From: Bacteroides coprosuis DSM 18011
GTDB lineage: Bacteria > Bacteroidota > Bacteroidia > Bacteroidales > Bacteroidaceae
Length of the DNA: 64,000 nt
Reading direction: 5' to 3'
Assembly: GCA_000212915.1 (NCBI GenBank)
Contig: CM001167.1
Location: forward strand, 2,720,780-2,784,779
The notes beneath the pieces are model-generated. The model made no database searches. It was not told the origin of the DNA and saw only the letters and a list, made by a program, of their open reading frames with translations. This document shows, in pieces, positions 51,302 through 60,974 of the stretch; the stretch's first letter is position 1, and each line of letters starts with the position of its first letter. The position numbers and the translations under genes are program-made.

Positions 51302-52777
51302 TCATTCTTCAGTAGTAATTATGATCTCTTGAGATTCTGAGCTACCCAGATCTCCTTCAAATCTTGCATTATTCACACTCTCTAATTCATTGAAAACATT
51401 ATAGCTTCTATCAACAGCTTTTCTTAAATTTAGTCCAGGAGCATTTGTACCTATCTTATGTAGTTTAGGCATATTAATTGTATAATTTGTATTTCTAAAG
51501 ATGGCAGGAAAACTCTGCACTCTTCCATTTTTCATACTTACTTTATAATTTGGGTCCACTATATAATAGTAGTAGTACATATATCCATTATATTCATAAA
51601 GAATCTTATCTTTCTTTTTTATCAAATTTTGATCAGACCAGTTAGGTTTAGCTTTGCTATGTACTAAATAGTTATAATATGTATTACCCGCTTCTTGGAA
51701 GGATACAAAATCAGACAACCCTCTTTCTCTCACTCTTATTATTATAGCAGTAACACACCCTCGATATGCTTCATAGTCATTCGAGTTCTCGTTATATACA
51801 GTTCCTATATTTTCAGGTAAATAATAAGAGTATTTTTCAAAGTTCTCTCCTATATGTCTATGTGTACCCCCTATAGTTGTCTCATTATTTTGAAAATACA
51901 CATAATCACTTAAGGTTTTATTCCAGTAGTTTTTTGATTCTGAAATATTTTTTATGTAGGCACCTTTATGAGGACTAATAGGAAATAATTTATTATTAGT
52001 CATTTGAATATAATTGGGCCATAAGTACAATTTCTTAGGAATATTTACAAGTCCTAAATTAGCAGTTTGGAAAGAAACAACGGGTATTTGTCTATGTTCG
52101 CTGTCACTTAATATAGGCCTTATCACTACTTTCTTAGGGTAATTTGGTGGCACAAGTGGATTAACATTTTGAAAACTTATTTTAGATAATATTCTGCCTA
52201 AGGGTATAACTACAGTCTCTTCAGCCCCTACTTCTATGGTAGGATAAAGATTTTCTAAGGTCACTGATTTACCTTTTGGTATGATATTGGTCAATACTTT
52301 CTTCAAACCACCTGGATGTTTTAGGTATTCTTCCTTGAACTCAAGTGTTTCCAACCATGGAGTTTCAGACTTTTCAATTATTTGTTTTATATCATCAGTT
52401 GGATTTGCAAGAACTAAAGCTAAATATTTACCTTCCTTTGCTTTCAGATTTATTTTTAAATATCTGATGGTTACGCCTCCAATAGTAGCTAATTCTGAAT
52501 CTATATTACTTTCATCAAAATAAACTCGTTCTACAAGCTTCATATTCCACGCATCATCTCTACTTACCAAAAAAAAGAATCCATCTTTTATAGATGCTGA
52601 ACTTCTAGTAGAAATAGGCAAAGGCGAAATATCCAACACAATATGAACAAAATGAGAAGTAACTCCAGGCTTAATCACCTCTGGTTTATTAGGCACAAAG
52701 TAAGGTCTGGTATCCCCACAAGACACAACAAATAATAAAGATAAAATAAGTGATAAATAGGATGTTACTGTTTTCAT
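51302..52777 (-). CDS. fimbrillin-like (FimA/Mfa1-type) lipoprotein
   Basis: A 491-residue exported protein with a signal peptide and a lipobox ending in VVSC (Cys about residue 20). Residue pattern fits Bacteroidales type V fimbrial subunits: a first beta-sandwich domain (TSHFVHIVLDISPLP to about 190) with the conserved VVIPLGRILSKISF near 193, and a second domain containing AIFRNTNYTINMPKLHKIG and the C-terminal strand SQEIIITTEE, the donor-type strand of these pilins. It forms or caps surface fimbriae after proteolytic processing. It lies 160 bp downstream of the related gene at 52938-54293. Confidence 0.72.
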   Translation of the reverse strand: MKTVTSYLSLILSLLFVVSCGDTRPYFVPNKPEVIKPGVTSHFVHIVLDISPLPISTRSSASIKDGFFFLVSRDDAWNMKLVERVYFDESNIDSELATIGGVTIRYLKINLKAKEGKYLALVLANPTDDIKQIIEKSETPWLETLEFKEEYLKHPGGLKKVLTNIIPKGKSVTLENLYPTIEVGAEETVVIPLGRILSKISFQNVNPLVPPNYPKKVVIRPILSDSEHRQIPVVSFQTANLGLVNIPKKLYLWPNYIQMTNNKLFPISPHKGAYIKNISESKNYWNKTLSDYVYFQNNETTIGGTHRHIGENFEKYSYYLPENIGTVYNENSNDYEAYRGCVTAIIIRVRERGLSDFVSFQEAGNTYYNYLVHSKAKPNWSDQNLIKKKDKILYEYNGYMYYYYYIVDPNYKVSMKNGRVQSFPAIFRNTNYTINMPKLHKIGTNAPGLNLRKAVDRSYNVFNELESVNNARFEGDLGSSESQEIIITTEE

Positions 52778-52937
52778 AATTTCAAGCTTTAGCTATAGTT
52801 TTTATTACTACTGGATCTATAATAAGTTGTAAATCACTATTTTTGATATAAAATCTATTAATAAGACAAACGAAGTATTAATAAAATTCTTATTGTTTTC
52901 AGAATGTACTTGTATGACACTCAACGTTAAAACAGTA

Positions 52938-54293
52938 TCATTCAAAATTAATAATCACATTTACCCAAGGCTGTATATGGACTTCTATATTTGTGATAGC
53001 TTCACGAATATCAGAATCTTCATCTGGTGTAGGTAAATCCTCAAAGGGTTTTATTCCACCTAAGTTATCAATAGTCTTAATGGTTAGTATATAAGCTGTA
53101 TTTCTCACCACTCCATAATGTGGTTGACCACTGCTTAAAGGCAAATTAGGTTCTCGAAGATAGAATGTATAAAACATACCCTGAGGATATTGAATAATAT
53201 CTTCTGAATTCTTTTCTACATCAGAGGGTATTCCTCCGTATAACTTATAAGAATCTCCTTCCTTTTTAGCATATAGAGAAACGTCATTGCCACCTTTTTT
53301 ACCCAAAACTCGAATCAAAACACCTGTAGCTTCTCCTTGTGTCGGTTTTCCAATTGAAGATTGGTAATAAGGACTGTTTTCGGGTATGATTTTAACCCTA
53401 TCATTAAATAATCTCATTATATTACTCCATTCTTCATCGTAATAAACGTCCCATCCATTTCTCTTTTTAATAAAAGAAGAGTTTAGTTTTTTGATAACTA
53501 CATCACTTTCATCTGTGTACTTTAAATGTTTGAAAACATAATCACCTATGTATAAATTGAATGTGGCAAAATCTTTATAGACTAAGGATAGTCCCTCTTC
53601 TAACTCTAAAGAAGTAGGCAAATAATGTTCATTATCAATATGAACACAAGCCATCAACCGATCCAAACCAACCTCCAACTCAATGTTTTTAGCCTTTGAA
53701 TCTTCTGTTATAACAAAACTATATTGATCTAAAAAGCCCTCTATATCCTTACTAATATAAGTAGAAGAATTACTCATAGGGAACTGACCCGATTGCGGAT
53801 AGCTATCCATATAATCGGATTCATAAAGATAGAAATGGCTGACATTAAACTTTCCTGACGCATCAAACAAGGTAGAGAATTGCTCTTTTATATCATGATT
53901 TAAATAGCTTCTATTAGCAAATGTTACTACGTAATAAGTCCCAACTGCCAACAAGTCTGCATCTAAATACAAAAGGACATCACTCATGGGCTTATCATAA
54001 GTTTTAGAAAAATAAGGCATATTATCTTCACGACAATTCACATAGACTCCATTTTCCTTTTTTAATAAATAAACTTCTATCTCTGATATTTTATCATCTC
54101 CGTCTATAATTGGCTTTTCCAAGATCCGTTGGATATCTGAATTTATTCCCAAAGTGGTACCTATATGCAGTCTTATATAGGCAGATTTTTCTTTATCAGA
54201 AGGGTGTCTCTCCTCTACAATATGGCGTGAGCAAGCTACTGCTCCTATTAATATTAATCCAAGGGTAAAGAAATACTGTAAATTCTTCATCAT
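52938..54293 (-). CDS. fimbrillin-like (Mfa1/FimA-type) lipoprotein
   Basis: A 451-residue exported protein with signal peptide and lipobox GAVAC (Cys about 21). YIRLHIGTTLGINSD, EIEVYLLKKENGVYVN and AVGTYYVVTFANRSYL are typical of the first domain of Mfa-like fimbrial proteins. PHYGVVRNTAYILTIKTIDNLG and the C-terminal IEVHIQPWVNVIINFE are typical of the second domain and last strand. It is probably a fimbrial subunit or accessory component exported through the lipoprotein route. It is transcribed first of the two fimbrillin genes. Confidence 0.75.
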   Translation of the reverse strand: MMKNLQYFFTLGLILIGAVACSRHIVEERHPSDKEKSAYIRLHIGTTLGINSDIQRILEKPIIDGDDKISEIEVYLLKKENGVYVNCREDNMPYFSKTYDKPMSDVLLYLDADLLAVGTYYVVTFANRSYLNHDIKEQFSTLFDASGKFNVSHFYLYESDYMDSYPQSGQFPMSNSSTYISKDIEGFLDQYSFVITEDSKAKNIELEVGLDRLMACVHIDNEHYLPTSLELEEGLSLVYKDFATFNLYIGDYVFKHLKYTDESDVVIKKLNSSFIKKRNGWDVYYDEEWSNIMRLFNDRVKIIPENSPYYQSSIGKPTQGEATGVLIRVLGKKGGNDVSLYAKKEGDSYKLYGGIPSDVEKNSEDIIQYPQGMFYTFYLREPNLPLSSGQPHYGVVRNTAYILTIKTIDNLGGIKPFEDLPTPDEDSDIREAITNIEVHIQPWVNVIINFE

Positions 54294-54835
54294 ACTCTTT
54301 TCTTCTTTGCCCGGATGTCAGCTACTACTGTATCCGAATGTTATTACTCCTTAAAATCATACATACTGTTTAATGTCTAGTTTAAAGAAATCTATTCAAA
54401 TTCTCTTATTTGCTTCTTGCTACACTACTTATTAAAGCATAGCCTATTTTATTGATTGATTCATTAGACCTCATTCACAAACTTTTATTTTAAACTATGA
54501 TTGTACAGAAATATAAATATAGATTTTTTAAAAGATGAGTAGTTTATCTGTATTTTCTTAAAAGAAAGAATCAGTCTCTATTGAAGAAATTCAACAAGAG
54601 ATCAACTCTTAAAAGCTGACATCCTTTATTATAAAGGAACTAGAGCGTTCTTTTTATTCTTTGACTATTAAAAACAAGAACAACAAATAAGATATTTTAT
54701 TTAATCTATTTATTACAAGTAGATTACATAGTTATGAAGATTTTCAATGATTTCTTATCCACTCATTGTGTAGTTTACGTGTATCTAGTTCCTTTTTCAA
54801 CTTCTTAGGAGAGTACGCTTCACCCCCCTACAATA
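54294..54835. other. gene-free intergenic stretch
   Basis: About 540 bp between the fimbrillin genes and the membrane protein gene. No frame, repeat or RNA gene recognised; it probably holds the fimbrillin promoter, but no TAnnTTTG box was convincing. Confidence 0.4.
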
Positions 54836-54872
54836 AAAGTAGGCTATCTAAGAATAATAGACAGCCTACTTT
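54836..54872 (-). terminator. terminator after the sigma/membrane-protein pair
   Basis: A 15-bp stem (54836-54850 with 54858-54872), seven-base loop. The single irregular pair is a G-U wobble on the minus strand. The following T tract is short. Confidence 0.6.
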
Positions 54873-54944
54873 ATTTCTCCAGAAGTTTTTAGAAATGTTT
54901 TTATGTATTAAAAAGAAATCAAAGACTTAGTTGGTTCAATATTC

Positions 54945-55523
54945 TCACTCTTTTAACTCTTTTATGTCTTCCAGTACTTCATCAATTCGCCTCAAGTTTG
55001 CTTTTTCTATTAAAAAACCTCGGATAACGGCTCCGATCATAAGAGTAGAAGAAAGAAGTATAATAGGAATATTCCAACTATAGCCACTTGCTATTAAAAT
55101 AGTCCACACAATTAACGCTATCGCTGGAGCAATTAAAATATTGGTTCTCAATGTATGAGCTTTCTTATACTTCGCTACCTTTTCAATAGCACTAGTCATA
55201 CTCAAGTTAGGCAAATTACGTGGATCTAATATTCTATAGCATAGGGTATCTAAGCCCAATTGTACAAGAGCTATGATGCCCATCAAAAGAACAAACCCCC
55301 AATGAAAATGGAGCTTAAAAAATAGAATGGCTAATAGAGGAACAACAAGAATGGTAATTCCAAGCTGTATTCGGTATCTCTTTTCAACATACGACAACTT
55401 TTCATGCATAGACTCTCTGAGAATCTTTTCATTAATAATTTTTTGCTTATTGAGTTTTTCTCTTATTAGATTAAACTGTTCTTTCAGTTTTTGCAAGTCT
55501 AGTGATTCTACATTATGTGTCAT
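54945..55523 (-). CDS. four-helix membrane protein paired with an ECF sigma factor
   Basis: A 192-residue protein: a charged, coiled-coil-like N-terminus (residues 1-50, KLKEQFNLIREKLNKQKI) followed by four transmembrane segments (about 55-73, 75-95, 125-147 and 150-170) and a charged tail. It begins 10 bp after the sigma factor gene, so it could be the sigma factor's partner or anti-sigma factor. It has no zinc-type anti-sigma motif that I can see, so this role is inferred from position only. Confidence 0.6.
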   Translation of the reverse strand: MTHNVESLDLQKLKEQFNLIREKLNKQKIINEKILRESMHEKLSYVEKRYRIQLGITILVVPLLAILFFKLHFHWGFVLLMGIIALVQLGLDTLCYRILDPRNLPNLSMTSAIEKVAKYKKAHTLRTNILIAPAIALIVWTILIASGYSWNIPIILLSSTLMIGAVIRGFLIEKANLRRIDEVLEDIKELKE

Positions 55524-55533
55524 AATAAAGATT

Positions 55534-56016
55534 TTAATGGTTGGACATAGATTTTAATTGCTCTTTTATTCGAAACAAACGGGAGGTAACATTGGAAAGA
55601 GATATACCGACAATATTCGCGATCTCTTGATAAGTCATATTCTCCAGCCAAAGAAGAACTATTGCTCTATCAAAGACATCTAAGCGGCTAATCCTATCAT
55701 AAAGTAATTGAATCTGTTTACTTTCAACATCAGTATCTTTGTATAAATCGATATTGACTGAAAGAGGAATTGTCTGTACACTACGCTTCTTCTTTCGTTC
55801 TTGATTGTAACAAGAGTTTAAGCTAACACGCCAAACCCAAGTTTTCAAACTACTTTCGCCACGGAATTTTTCAAAACCTCTCCATAAGTTTATAAGAACC
55901 TCTTGGTAAAGATCATTGATTTCATCCGTATTTTTAGAGAAAAAATAGCATACTGTATATATCGTCTGCTTATATTCTCTAACCATTTTGGTAAATTCCA
56001 ATTCAATATTATCCAT
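55534..56016 (-). CDS. ECF-type RNA polymerase sigma factor
   Basis: A 160-residue sigma-70 family protein of the extracytoplasmic-function group. Region 2 is visible at about 27-75: DEINDLYQEVLINLWRGFEKFRGES and SLKTWVWRVSLNSCYNQ. Region 4 with the helix-turn-helix is near 115-155: LWLENMTYQEIANIVGISLSNVTSRLFRIKEQL. Length is typical. The downstream gene for a four-helix membrane protein and then two fimbrillin genes on the same strand hint that it may control surface structures; this is inference. Confidence 0.9.
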   Translation of the reverse strand: MDNIELEFTKMVREYKQTIYTVCYFFSKNTDEINDLYQEVLINLWRGFEKFRGESSLKTWVWRVSLNSCYNQERKKKRSVQTIPLSVNIDLYKDTDVESKQIQLLYDRISRLDVFDRAIVLLWLENMTYQEIANIVGISLSNVTSRLFRIKEQLKSMSNH

Positions 56017-56206
56017 CCTTATTCATTCTGTTATCTACTTTATTAGACACGGAGTTTCTGAAATCCTTTCAGATTACCTCATTTATTTACATACATTAAC
56101 AAATATAGACGAAAAGGGAATGCTATTCACTCAATATCATCTCAAAAGAATCAATTAGCATTATGTCACAAATAGGTTAGCTTACTCTAAGCTATTCCTT
56201 AAAAGA

Positions 56207-56248
56207 ATAATCCGAGATAACTTCACTAAAAGCTATCTCGGATTATTT
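56207..56248 (-). terminator. terminator of the corrinoid-uptake operon
   Basis: A 14-bp stem (56207-56220, AATAATCCGAGATA, with 56235-56248), 14-base loop. It lies just past the last gene of the btu operon (stop at 56272). Confidence 0.75.
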
Positions 56249-56271
56249 ATTTCAATTCTTTCTTAGCACAT

Positions 56272-57252
56272 TCAATTTGCAATTGCCGAAACCATCCATT
56301 GAGGTAGGGGTAATGTATTTACCATTCCTGAATTTATAGAAGAGAAAGACCATGAATCCCAACTGTTTGGTGTAAGATATCGACCCTCTGCCATAACACC
56401 AGAATAATCGAATTTTTCTGGAACACTCTCTCCATCATCTCCCAAATAATAAGAACAATAACCTTCATACCAACCTCCAAACCAATAATCGGCTGGATCT
56501 ACAGAAGCATATCCATCTCCAGTATCGGGGTTATCTATAAAAATAACTCCATCTTTAAAATCGGATGCTGTATAGACTTTAGCTGTTTTTGAGTTTTTTA
56601 TTGAAAACTGCCCATCTCCATTGGCATCATAACCAAAACCTCTAATAGAATGACCATCTATACCTCCAAAACCAGCTCCTAGAAATACAAAAAGGCGAGG
56701 ATCAGCCTTAGCTATTTCCAATATCATCTGCTGACCTGTTGGCTCATTTTTTTCATCCCAACGGTATCCCCAACTTAAGAAATGCACATTATCTTGTTCT
56801 GGATCTTCCCATTCATCACCACTAATCCATTGAACAGATAAAACTGATTTATTTTTCCCTTCACCAGTCCAAAATTGTATATCATCAATACTTTTTACTG
56901 GATCAAAAGCAACATACACATTGATCACTACAGACGCAGTAGCCTCATCTTTAGTTGTATATGCAGTAAATTGCACATTATAACTTCTTGTTTTCTGAGG
57001 TACAAAAGTATAAGTCAGCTCTTTGGATACATCTTCTCCATTGAGTGTCCACTCATAACGAGCGTCTAAACCATTTTCAACTTTTGCTTCCAGTGCAAGT
57101 TCTTTACCTAACACTAAATCTTGTTTATCACCATTTACAATCGACACTGATAAAGGCAATATCTCTTCTTTACTAGAGTCACTATCACTACAAGAAGTTA
57201 AACTTGCCATGAAAATAATACATGACAATAAATAAAAGATTCTCTTTTTCAT
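56272..57252 (-). CDS. PKD-domain surface lipoprotein of the corrinoid operon
   Basis: A 326-residue exported lipoprotein: signal peptide with lipobox SLTSC (Cys about 21), then an Asp/Ser-rich linker typical of surface-exported Bacteroides lipoproteins (SDSDSSKEE). Residues about 32-112 form a PKD-like Ig domain (LALEAKVENGLDARYEWTLNGE). The remainder, rich in Trp, Tyr and Gly (FGGWYEGYCSYYLGDDG), is a separate domain I cannot name. It is the last gene of the riboswitch-controlled operon, 15 bp after btuB, which suggests an accessory corrinoid-binding surface protein, perhaps like BtuH proteins. This role is inferred from context. Confidence 0.65.
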   Translation of the reverse strand: MKKRIFYLLSCIIFMASLTSCSDSDSSKEEILPLSVSIVNGDKQDLVLGKELALEAKVENGLDARYEWTLNGEDVSKELTYTFVPQKTRSYNVQFTAYTTKDEATASVVINVYVAFDPVKSIDDIQFWTGEGKNKSVLSVQWISGDEWEDPEQDNVHFLSWGYRWDEKNEPTGQQMILEIAKADPRLFVFLGAGFGGIDGHSIRGFGYDANGDGQFSIKNSKTAKVYTASDFKDGVIFIDNPDTGDGYASVDPADYWFGGWYEGYCSYYLGDDGESVPEKFDYSGVMAEGRYLTPNSWDSWSFSSINSGMVNTLPLPQWMVSAIAN

Positions 57253-57267
57253 TGTTTTTATTTTAAA

Positions 57268-59277
57268 TTAAAATTCAATCATAATAGAGCATAATACATT
57301 ACGAAGCGGCATCGGGTAATATTGAGTCGATTCATAATAGGTATCTAAAATATTATCAATACGAATTTGAGGACTGAGCTGTACTCCACCTTTTAAATTC
57401 CATTGATAGCCGAATAATAAATTATGAATAGTATATGGACGAGTAGAATACGATTCATCCGTCGTTACAAACCGTTTACCAATATAAGTCGTTTGCCAAG
57501 AACAAAAAGCCCGTTTATAATCAAAAGCCAAACGAGAATTCCACTTAAACTCAGGCACGTAAGGAATCTGTTTCATATAGGAATTATCATCTATATGCTG
57601 CCTTTTACGAGTTCGAGAGCGTGCCCAACTAAAGTTTCCCGATAAACTCGTCTTTAATTCTCCAAATTTCAATTCTAACTTACCCGCAAACTCTGCTCCT
57701 GTTGAAAGTACATTCCGTTTATTTTGAGGTGTCCATATCCATTGATTTCCATCTTTAGGTAACCAGAGAATCCAGTTATCTATGTACATTATATATCCTG
57801 AAGCTTCTGCATTGAGTGTTATCCAGGATGCTAGCTTCTTTTTATACCCTATTGAGGCATCATAAGAATATCCATCTTCTGGCTTTACATCTGGATTTCC
57901 TCCAGGTCGCCAATATAGATCATTCATACTAGGAAATCGGTAATTATAGGATATACTCCCTTTTATATAAAATGACTTATCAAAGAAATTAGTAGCAAAA
58001 CCTGCTGTCCAAGTAGAAACATTCTTTCTATTATTCTGCTCAAACATATATTGTCCATGCAGTTGAAGCCACCTTAAAGGACTCCACCTTGCAGACATTT
58101 GCCAAGACAATACATTGCGATAATGCCGCAATGGAGGATCGGGTTCTGGAATATGATAATAGGTGTTGTCAATTATGTATTTGGCAGAGTCAACATCAAT
58201 ATAGCTACTCACATTTATTTGATCATGTGTATAAGTAAGTGTAGTGTTTAAAACAAGTTCATCGATGGGAGCACAAGAATAATCAGCTACTCCCTGCCAA
58301 GTTTTCGAGGAGTTAATATTTCCTTCTGGATCAAATAATCCACCATCAAACCATTTATCATATTTCAATCGATAATAAAGCCATGCCCCCTTCAGATGAA
58401 ACTCGTGAATGCCCCTTACATAATCAAAGCCAAAGTACCCTCTTACGTTTTTTTCATGTTGTTGTTCATGAGTTTTCCCGACTATCCCCAAAGGCTGTGG
58501 CAACATCCTTTTACCTTGTTGCAACCAGCCAATAACTGTAAGTTGGGTATATCTAGTTGGTTTAAAGTAGCCTTCTTGTATTACTCCAAATTGTGAATAT
58601 TCAGCATCCTCTCTTTTTTCTCTAAATTGATCACTTGTCAGTACCTTATTAATATAGGTGTAATCATTATCTGAATGCTGATAAAACAATCTTGTTTTTG
58701 TTGCAATTTGACTTCCTCCAAAATTAACTTGGCCTCCTCCTGTATATGTATTATATGAACCATATTCACCAAAGGCTTTACCTGTTACTCCTTTATTCCA
58801 ATCGGGATCATTGAAGATATTAACACTTCCTCCTACTGCTCCTGTTCCACTCTTCACATGACTACTTCCATAGTATAGATTTACGTTATCTGCGAAAAAT
58901 ACTGGAAATTGAGAAAAATCAAAGACTCCTGACATAGGTGGTGTTATATTGATTCCATTCCAATTTACACGAGTTTGTGCTGCACTTCCACCTCGAAAAG
59001 ACGCAGTAGATAATGCACCAGTACCCAGACTCTTTATATAAGTTGCAGAATTATCGGTTAACAATTCTGAGAAAGAGCGGGTTTTATTAATTTGTAATAA
59101 TTGAGGTTCAATATGAGATACCTTTGCCCCTGCATTAGCCTCATTGGCATGTTGAATTCTACGAGCTACTATTTGCACTTCATCTAGGTTCAATCCATAA
59201 GCAACTGAATCTTTTTTCTGCGCGAAACCATTCAGCACTAAAACAGAGAAGAAAGCTATAAATACTATTTGTTTCAT
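57268..59277 (-). CDS. btuB: TonB-dependent cobalamin receptor, BtuB type
   Basis: A 669-residue outer-membrane receptor with a signal peptide (to about residue 19, NGFAQ). A plug domain follows at about 30-160: DEVQIVARRI, SFSELLTDNSATYIKSLGTGALSTASFRGGSAAQTRVNWNG and VNLYYGSSHVKSGTGAVGGSVNIF. A 22-strand barrel ends in MIEF with terminal Phe. Identification as the corrinoid receptor rests on the upstream cobalamin riboswitch and the BtuG-like gene 12 bp before it. BtuB imports vitamin B12-type corrinoids using TonB energy. Confidence 0.9.
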   Translation of the reverse strand: MKQIVFIAFFSVLVLNGFAQKKDSVAYGLNLDEVQIVARRIQHANEANAGAKVSHIEPQLLQINKTRSFSELLTDNSATYIKSLGTGALSTASFRGGSAAQTRVNWNGINITPPMSGVFDFSQFPVFFADNVNLYYGSSHVKSGTGAVGGSVNIFNDPDWNKGVTGKAFGEYGSYNTYTGGGQVNFGGSQIATKTRLFYQHSDNDYTYINKVLTSDQFREKREDAEYSQFGVIQEGYFKPTRYTQLTVIGWLQQGKRMLPQPLGIVGKTHEQQHEKNVRGYFGFDYVRGIHEFHLKGAWLYYRLKYDKWFDGGLFDPEGNINSSKTWQGVADYSCAPIDELVLNTTLTYTHDQINVSSYIDVDSAKYIIDNTYYHIPEPDPPLRHYRNVLSWQMSARWSPLRWLQLHGQYMFEQNNRKNVSTWTAGFATNFFDKSFYIKGSISYNYRFPSMNDLYWRPGGNPDVKPEDGYSYDASIGYKKKLASWITLNAEASGYIMYIDNWILWLPKDGNQWIWTPQNKRNVLSTGAEFAGKLELKFGELKTSLSGNFSWARSRTRKRQHIDDNSYMKQIPYVPEFKWNSRLAFDYKRAFCSWQTTYIGKRFVTTDESYSTRPYTIHNLLFGYQWNLKGGVQLSPQIRIDNILDTYYESTQYYPMPLRNVLCSIMIEF

Positions 59278-59289
59278 CTTTTACTGTGC

Positions 59290-60456
59290 TTAATTTGATT
59301 CAGGGAAATAGACTTGACTAGGGTAAACTCCTACCCTATAACTTTTTATATTTCCACTTTCTTTGTAATGACGTATATAACCTCGCTGAGCTGAATAATC
59401 TAAGCAATCACAGATATAAACTTCTCCTTCTGGACTTACTCCACAGCCATACATCATATCTATACCAGACAAGTGGCGATGTAATTCAAAAGTACCATCA
59501 ACAGTATTCAATACATAAATACTTTGCTGAGAATCATTTTTACTTCCTGGCTTATAGGTACGGACACTAAAATAAATCTTGGTTTTACTTGCATCTATAT
59601 CAGTGCGATTATAACTTATTGCTCCAATCACATCACCCTCTTGTGCTTCCTTTTTTTTAACAAAAGGCAATTGAAAAGTTTGAACGACTTGCTCTGTTTT
59701 AGGATCAACACACTTCAATAAGACACCCGACAACTTATTATTTTGATAATCATTCATTAGTGCCCAAATTCTATTATTTCTATCTTTTAATAACTTACAG
59801 GTTTTTGTTATCTCATCATTATGAACCTCTTCAATCATGCGGCTACCTTCTTCGGTAATATCATCTAAATCAAAAACATAAAGTCCTCTTGATGTCATAC
59901 CAAATAATTTATTCTCGGCTACTTCCATATATTCAACCCATCTTCTTATCACTATATATTCTAAGGGAGTGCCATAAGGAGGTACCGTACGAATTTTCAC
60001 TAATTGACTGGGTAAGTCGGCACCAGCTACATTATTGCTCAATAAATCAGATACAATAGCCGTTGTATCTGAAATAGCAACAATCTGACGAGGCAAACCT
60101 GCTTGGGTATAAAGTATAGTTCCTTCTGATTTAAAAGTTGTGGGATGGACTATCTCTATTTTTTTGGAATTGTTTAAAGTTATAAAGTACTTACCATTTA
60201 TCAGTTCAATAGCTTGTGCTACGTCACCTAATGGGCGATTGTTGACAACTCGAAAGACATCTGGGCTAACCATACCATTTCGATAGAGCACTGATATAGC
60301 TCCCATATTGGTAAATATCCGACCCTCATTTAATATGATTGCCTCAATATTTCCCTTGCCTACACCAGCAGGAAAGTCTTCCTCATATTCACAAGAAGAA
60401 AATACTGATAATAAAAATAGGATATAGAATAGCTTTAAAACAGATTTAAATTGCAT
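59290..60456 (-). CDS. btuG: BtuG-like beta-propeller surface lipoprotein (DUF5074)
   Basis: A 388-residue lipoprotein with lipobox VFSSC (Cys about 22). The repeating pattern of short propeller blades (NIEAIILNEG, AISVLYRNGMVSPDVFRVVNNRPLGDVAQAIELINGKYFITLNN, SKKIEIVHPTTF) matches the YncE-like/DUF5074 family to which Bacteroides BtuG belongs. BtuG proteins sit over BtuB on the cell surface and bind corrinoids very tightly, passing them to the receptor. Here it is the first gene after the cobalamin riboswitch, directly ahead of btuB. Name is given on family plus context. Confidence 0.85.
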   Translation of the reverse strand: MQFKSVLKLFYILFLLSVFSSCEYEEDFPAGVGKGNIEAIILNEGRIFTNMGAISVLYRNGMVSPDVFRVVNNRPLGDVAQAIELINGKYFITLNNSKKIEIVHPTTFKSEGTILYTQAGLPRQIVAISDTTAIVSDLLSNNVAGADLPSQLVKIRTVPPYGTPLEYIVIRRWVEYMEVAENKLFGMTSRGLYVFDLDDITEEGSRMIEEVHNDEITKTCKLLKDRNNRIWALMNDYQNNKLSGVLLKCVDPKTEQVVQTFQLPFVKKKEAQEGDVIGAISYNRTDIDASKTKIYFSVRTYKPGSKNDSQQSIYVLNTVDGTFELHRHLSGIDMMYGCGVSPEGEVYICDCLDYSAQRGYIRHYKESGNIKSYRVGVYPSQVYFPESN

Positions 60457-60583
60457 ATATCATTTGGTTTTAATCCTCTCAGGGAGCCATAAGATACAAG
60501 CATCTAATCCAGATTGATAAGCTAAATAGACAAGAATTATATCCCGTTTCTTAAATCCCCCGAAACAGTAGATTGTATTTTTA
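60457..60583. other. expression platform and leader of the corrinoid operon
   Basis: Sequence between the riboswitch aptamer and the btuG start codon. No separate gene. It should contain the part that hides or exposes the ribosome-binding site, but I cannot define its pairing by eye. Confidence 0.4.
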
Positions 60584-60756
60584 GGCAGGTCTTCTGACTC
60601 GCTTCCTTTCTAACTGCCCTTCCCATCATCTACCGACAGTGGATATTGTAGTATTTATTAGAAAGTTATAAAAGCTTACAGCAGTGGGTCTGTTCAGGAT
60701 TTTCACCTGATTCCCTTTTCACTTCTTTGGATAAAGTACTATCCTAGAAGCACCTA
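60584..60756 (-). promoter_or_regulatory. cobalamin riboswitch
   Basis: On the minus strand this leader has the class hallmarks in order: GGTGCTT at the start, AAAAGGGAATCAGGTGAA with AATCCTGA, ACAGACCCACTGCTGTAA, the CACTG / GGGAAGG core, and the final AGCGAGTCAGAAGACCTGCC box. It lies about 125 bp before btuG, where it should reduce expression of btuG-btuB and the PKD lipoprotein when cobalamin is plentiful. A weak -7-like box (TATCTTCA) is at 60782-60789. Confidence 0.96.
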
Positions 60757-60928
60757 AAAACTAGATTATTTATTTTGAATGTGAAGATAATAATTTTTTA
60801 ATAACCTCTATAAATTTATCGCGTTAAAATTTAATTTTAATTAATATTTTAAAATTATTCTATACTTCATATTATAAGAACTAAAGATTTATAGAGTGAA
60901 TCTCTTTCTCGCAAATATCTTAAACCCC

Positions 60929-60954
60929 AAAAAAGGCTCACAGGAGCCTTTTTT
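60929..60954 (-). terminator. terminator of mgtE
   Basis: A perfect 11-bp stem AAAAAAGGCTC (60929-60939) with 60944-60954, four-base loop, A/T tails on both sides, so it can act in both directions; it lies just past the mgtE stop at 60975. Confidence 0.85.
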
Positions 60955-60974
60955 TCTATTCTAGATCTATCTAC

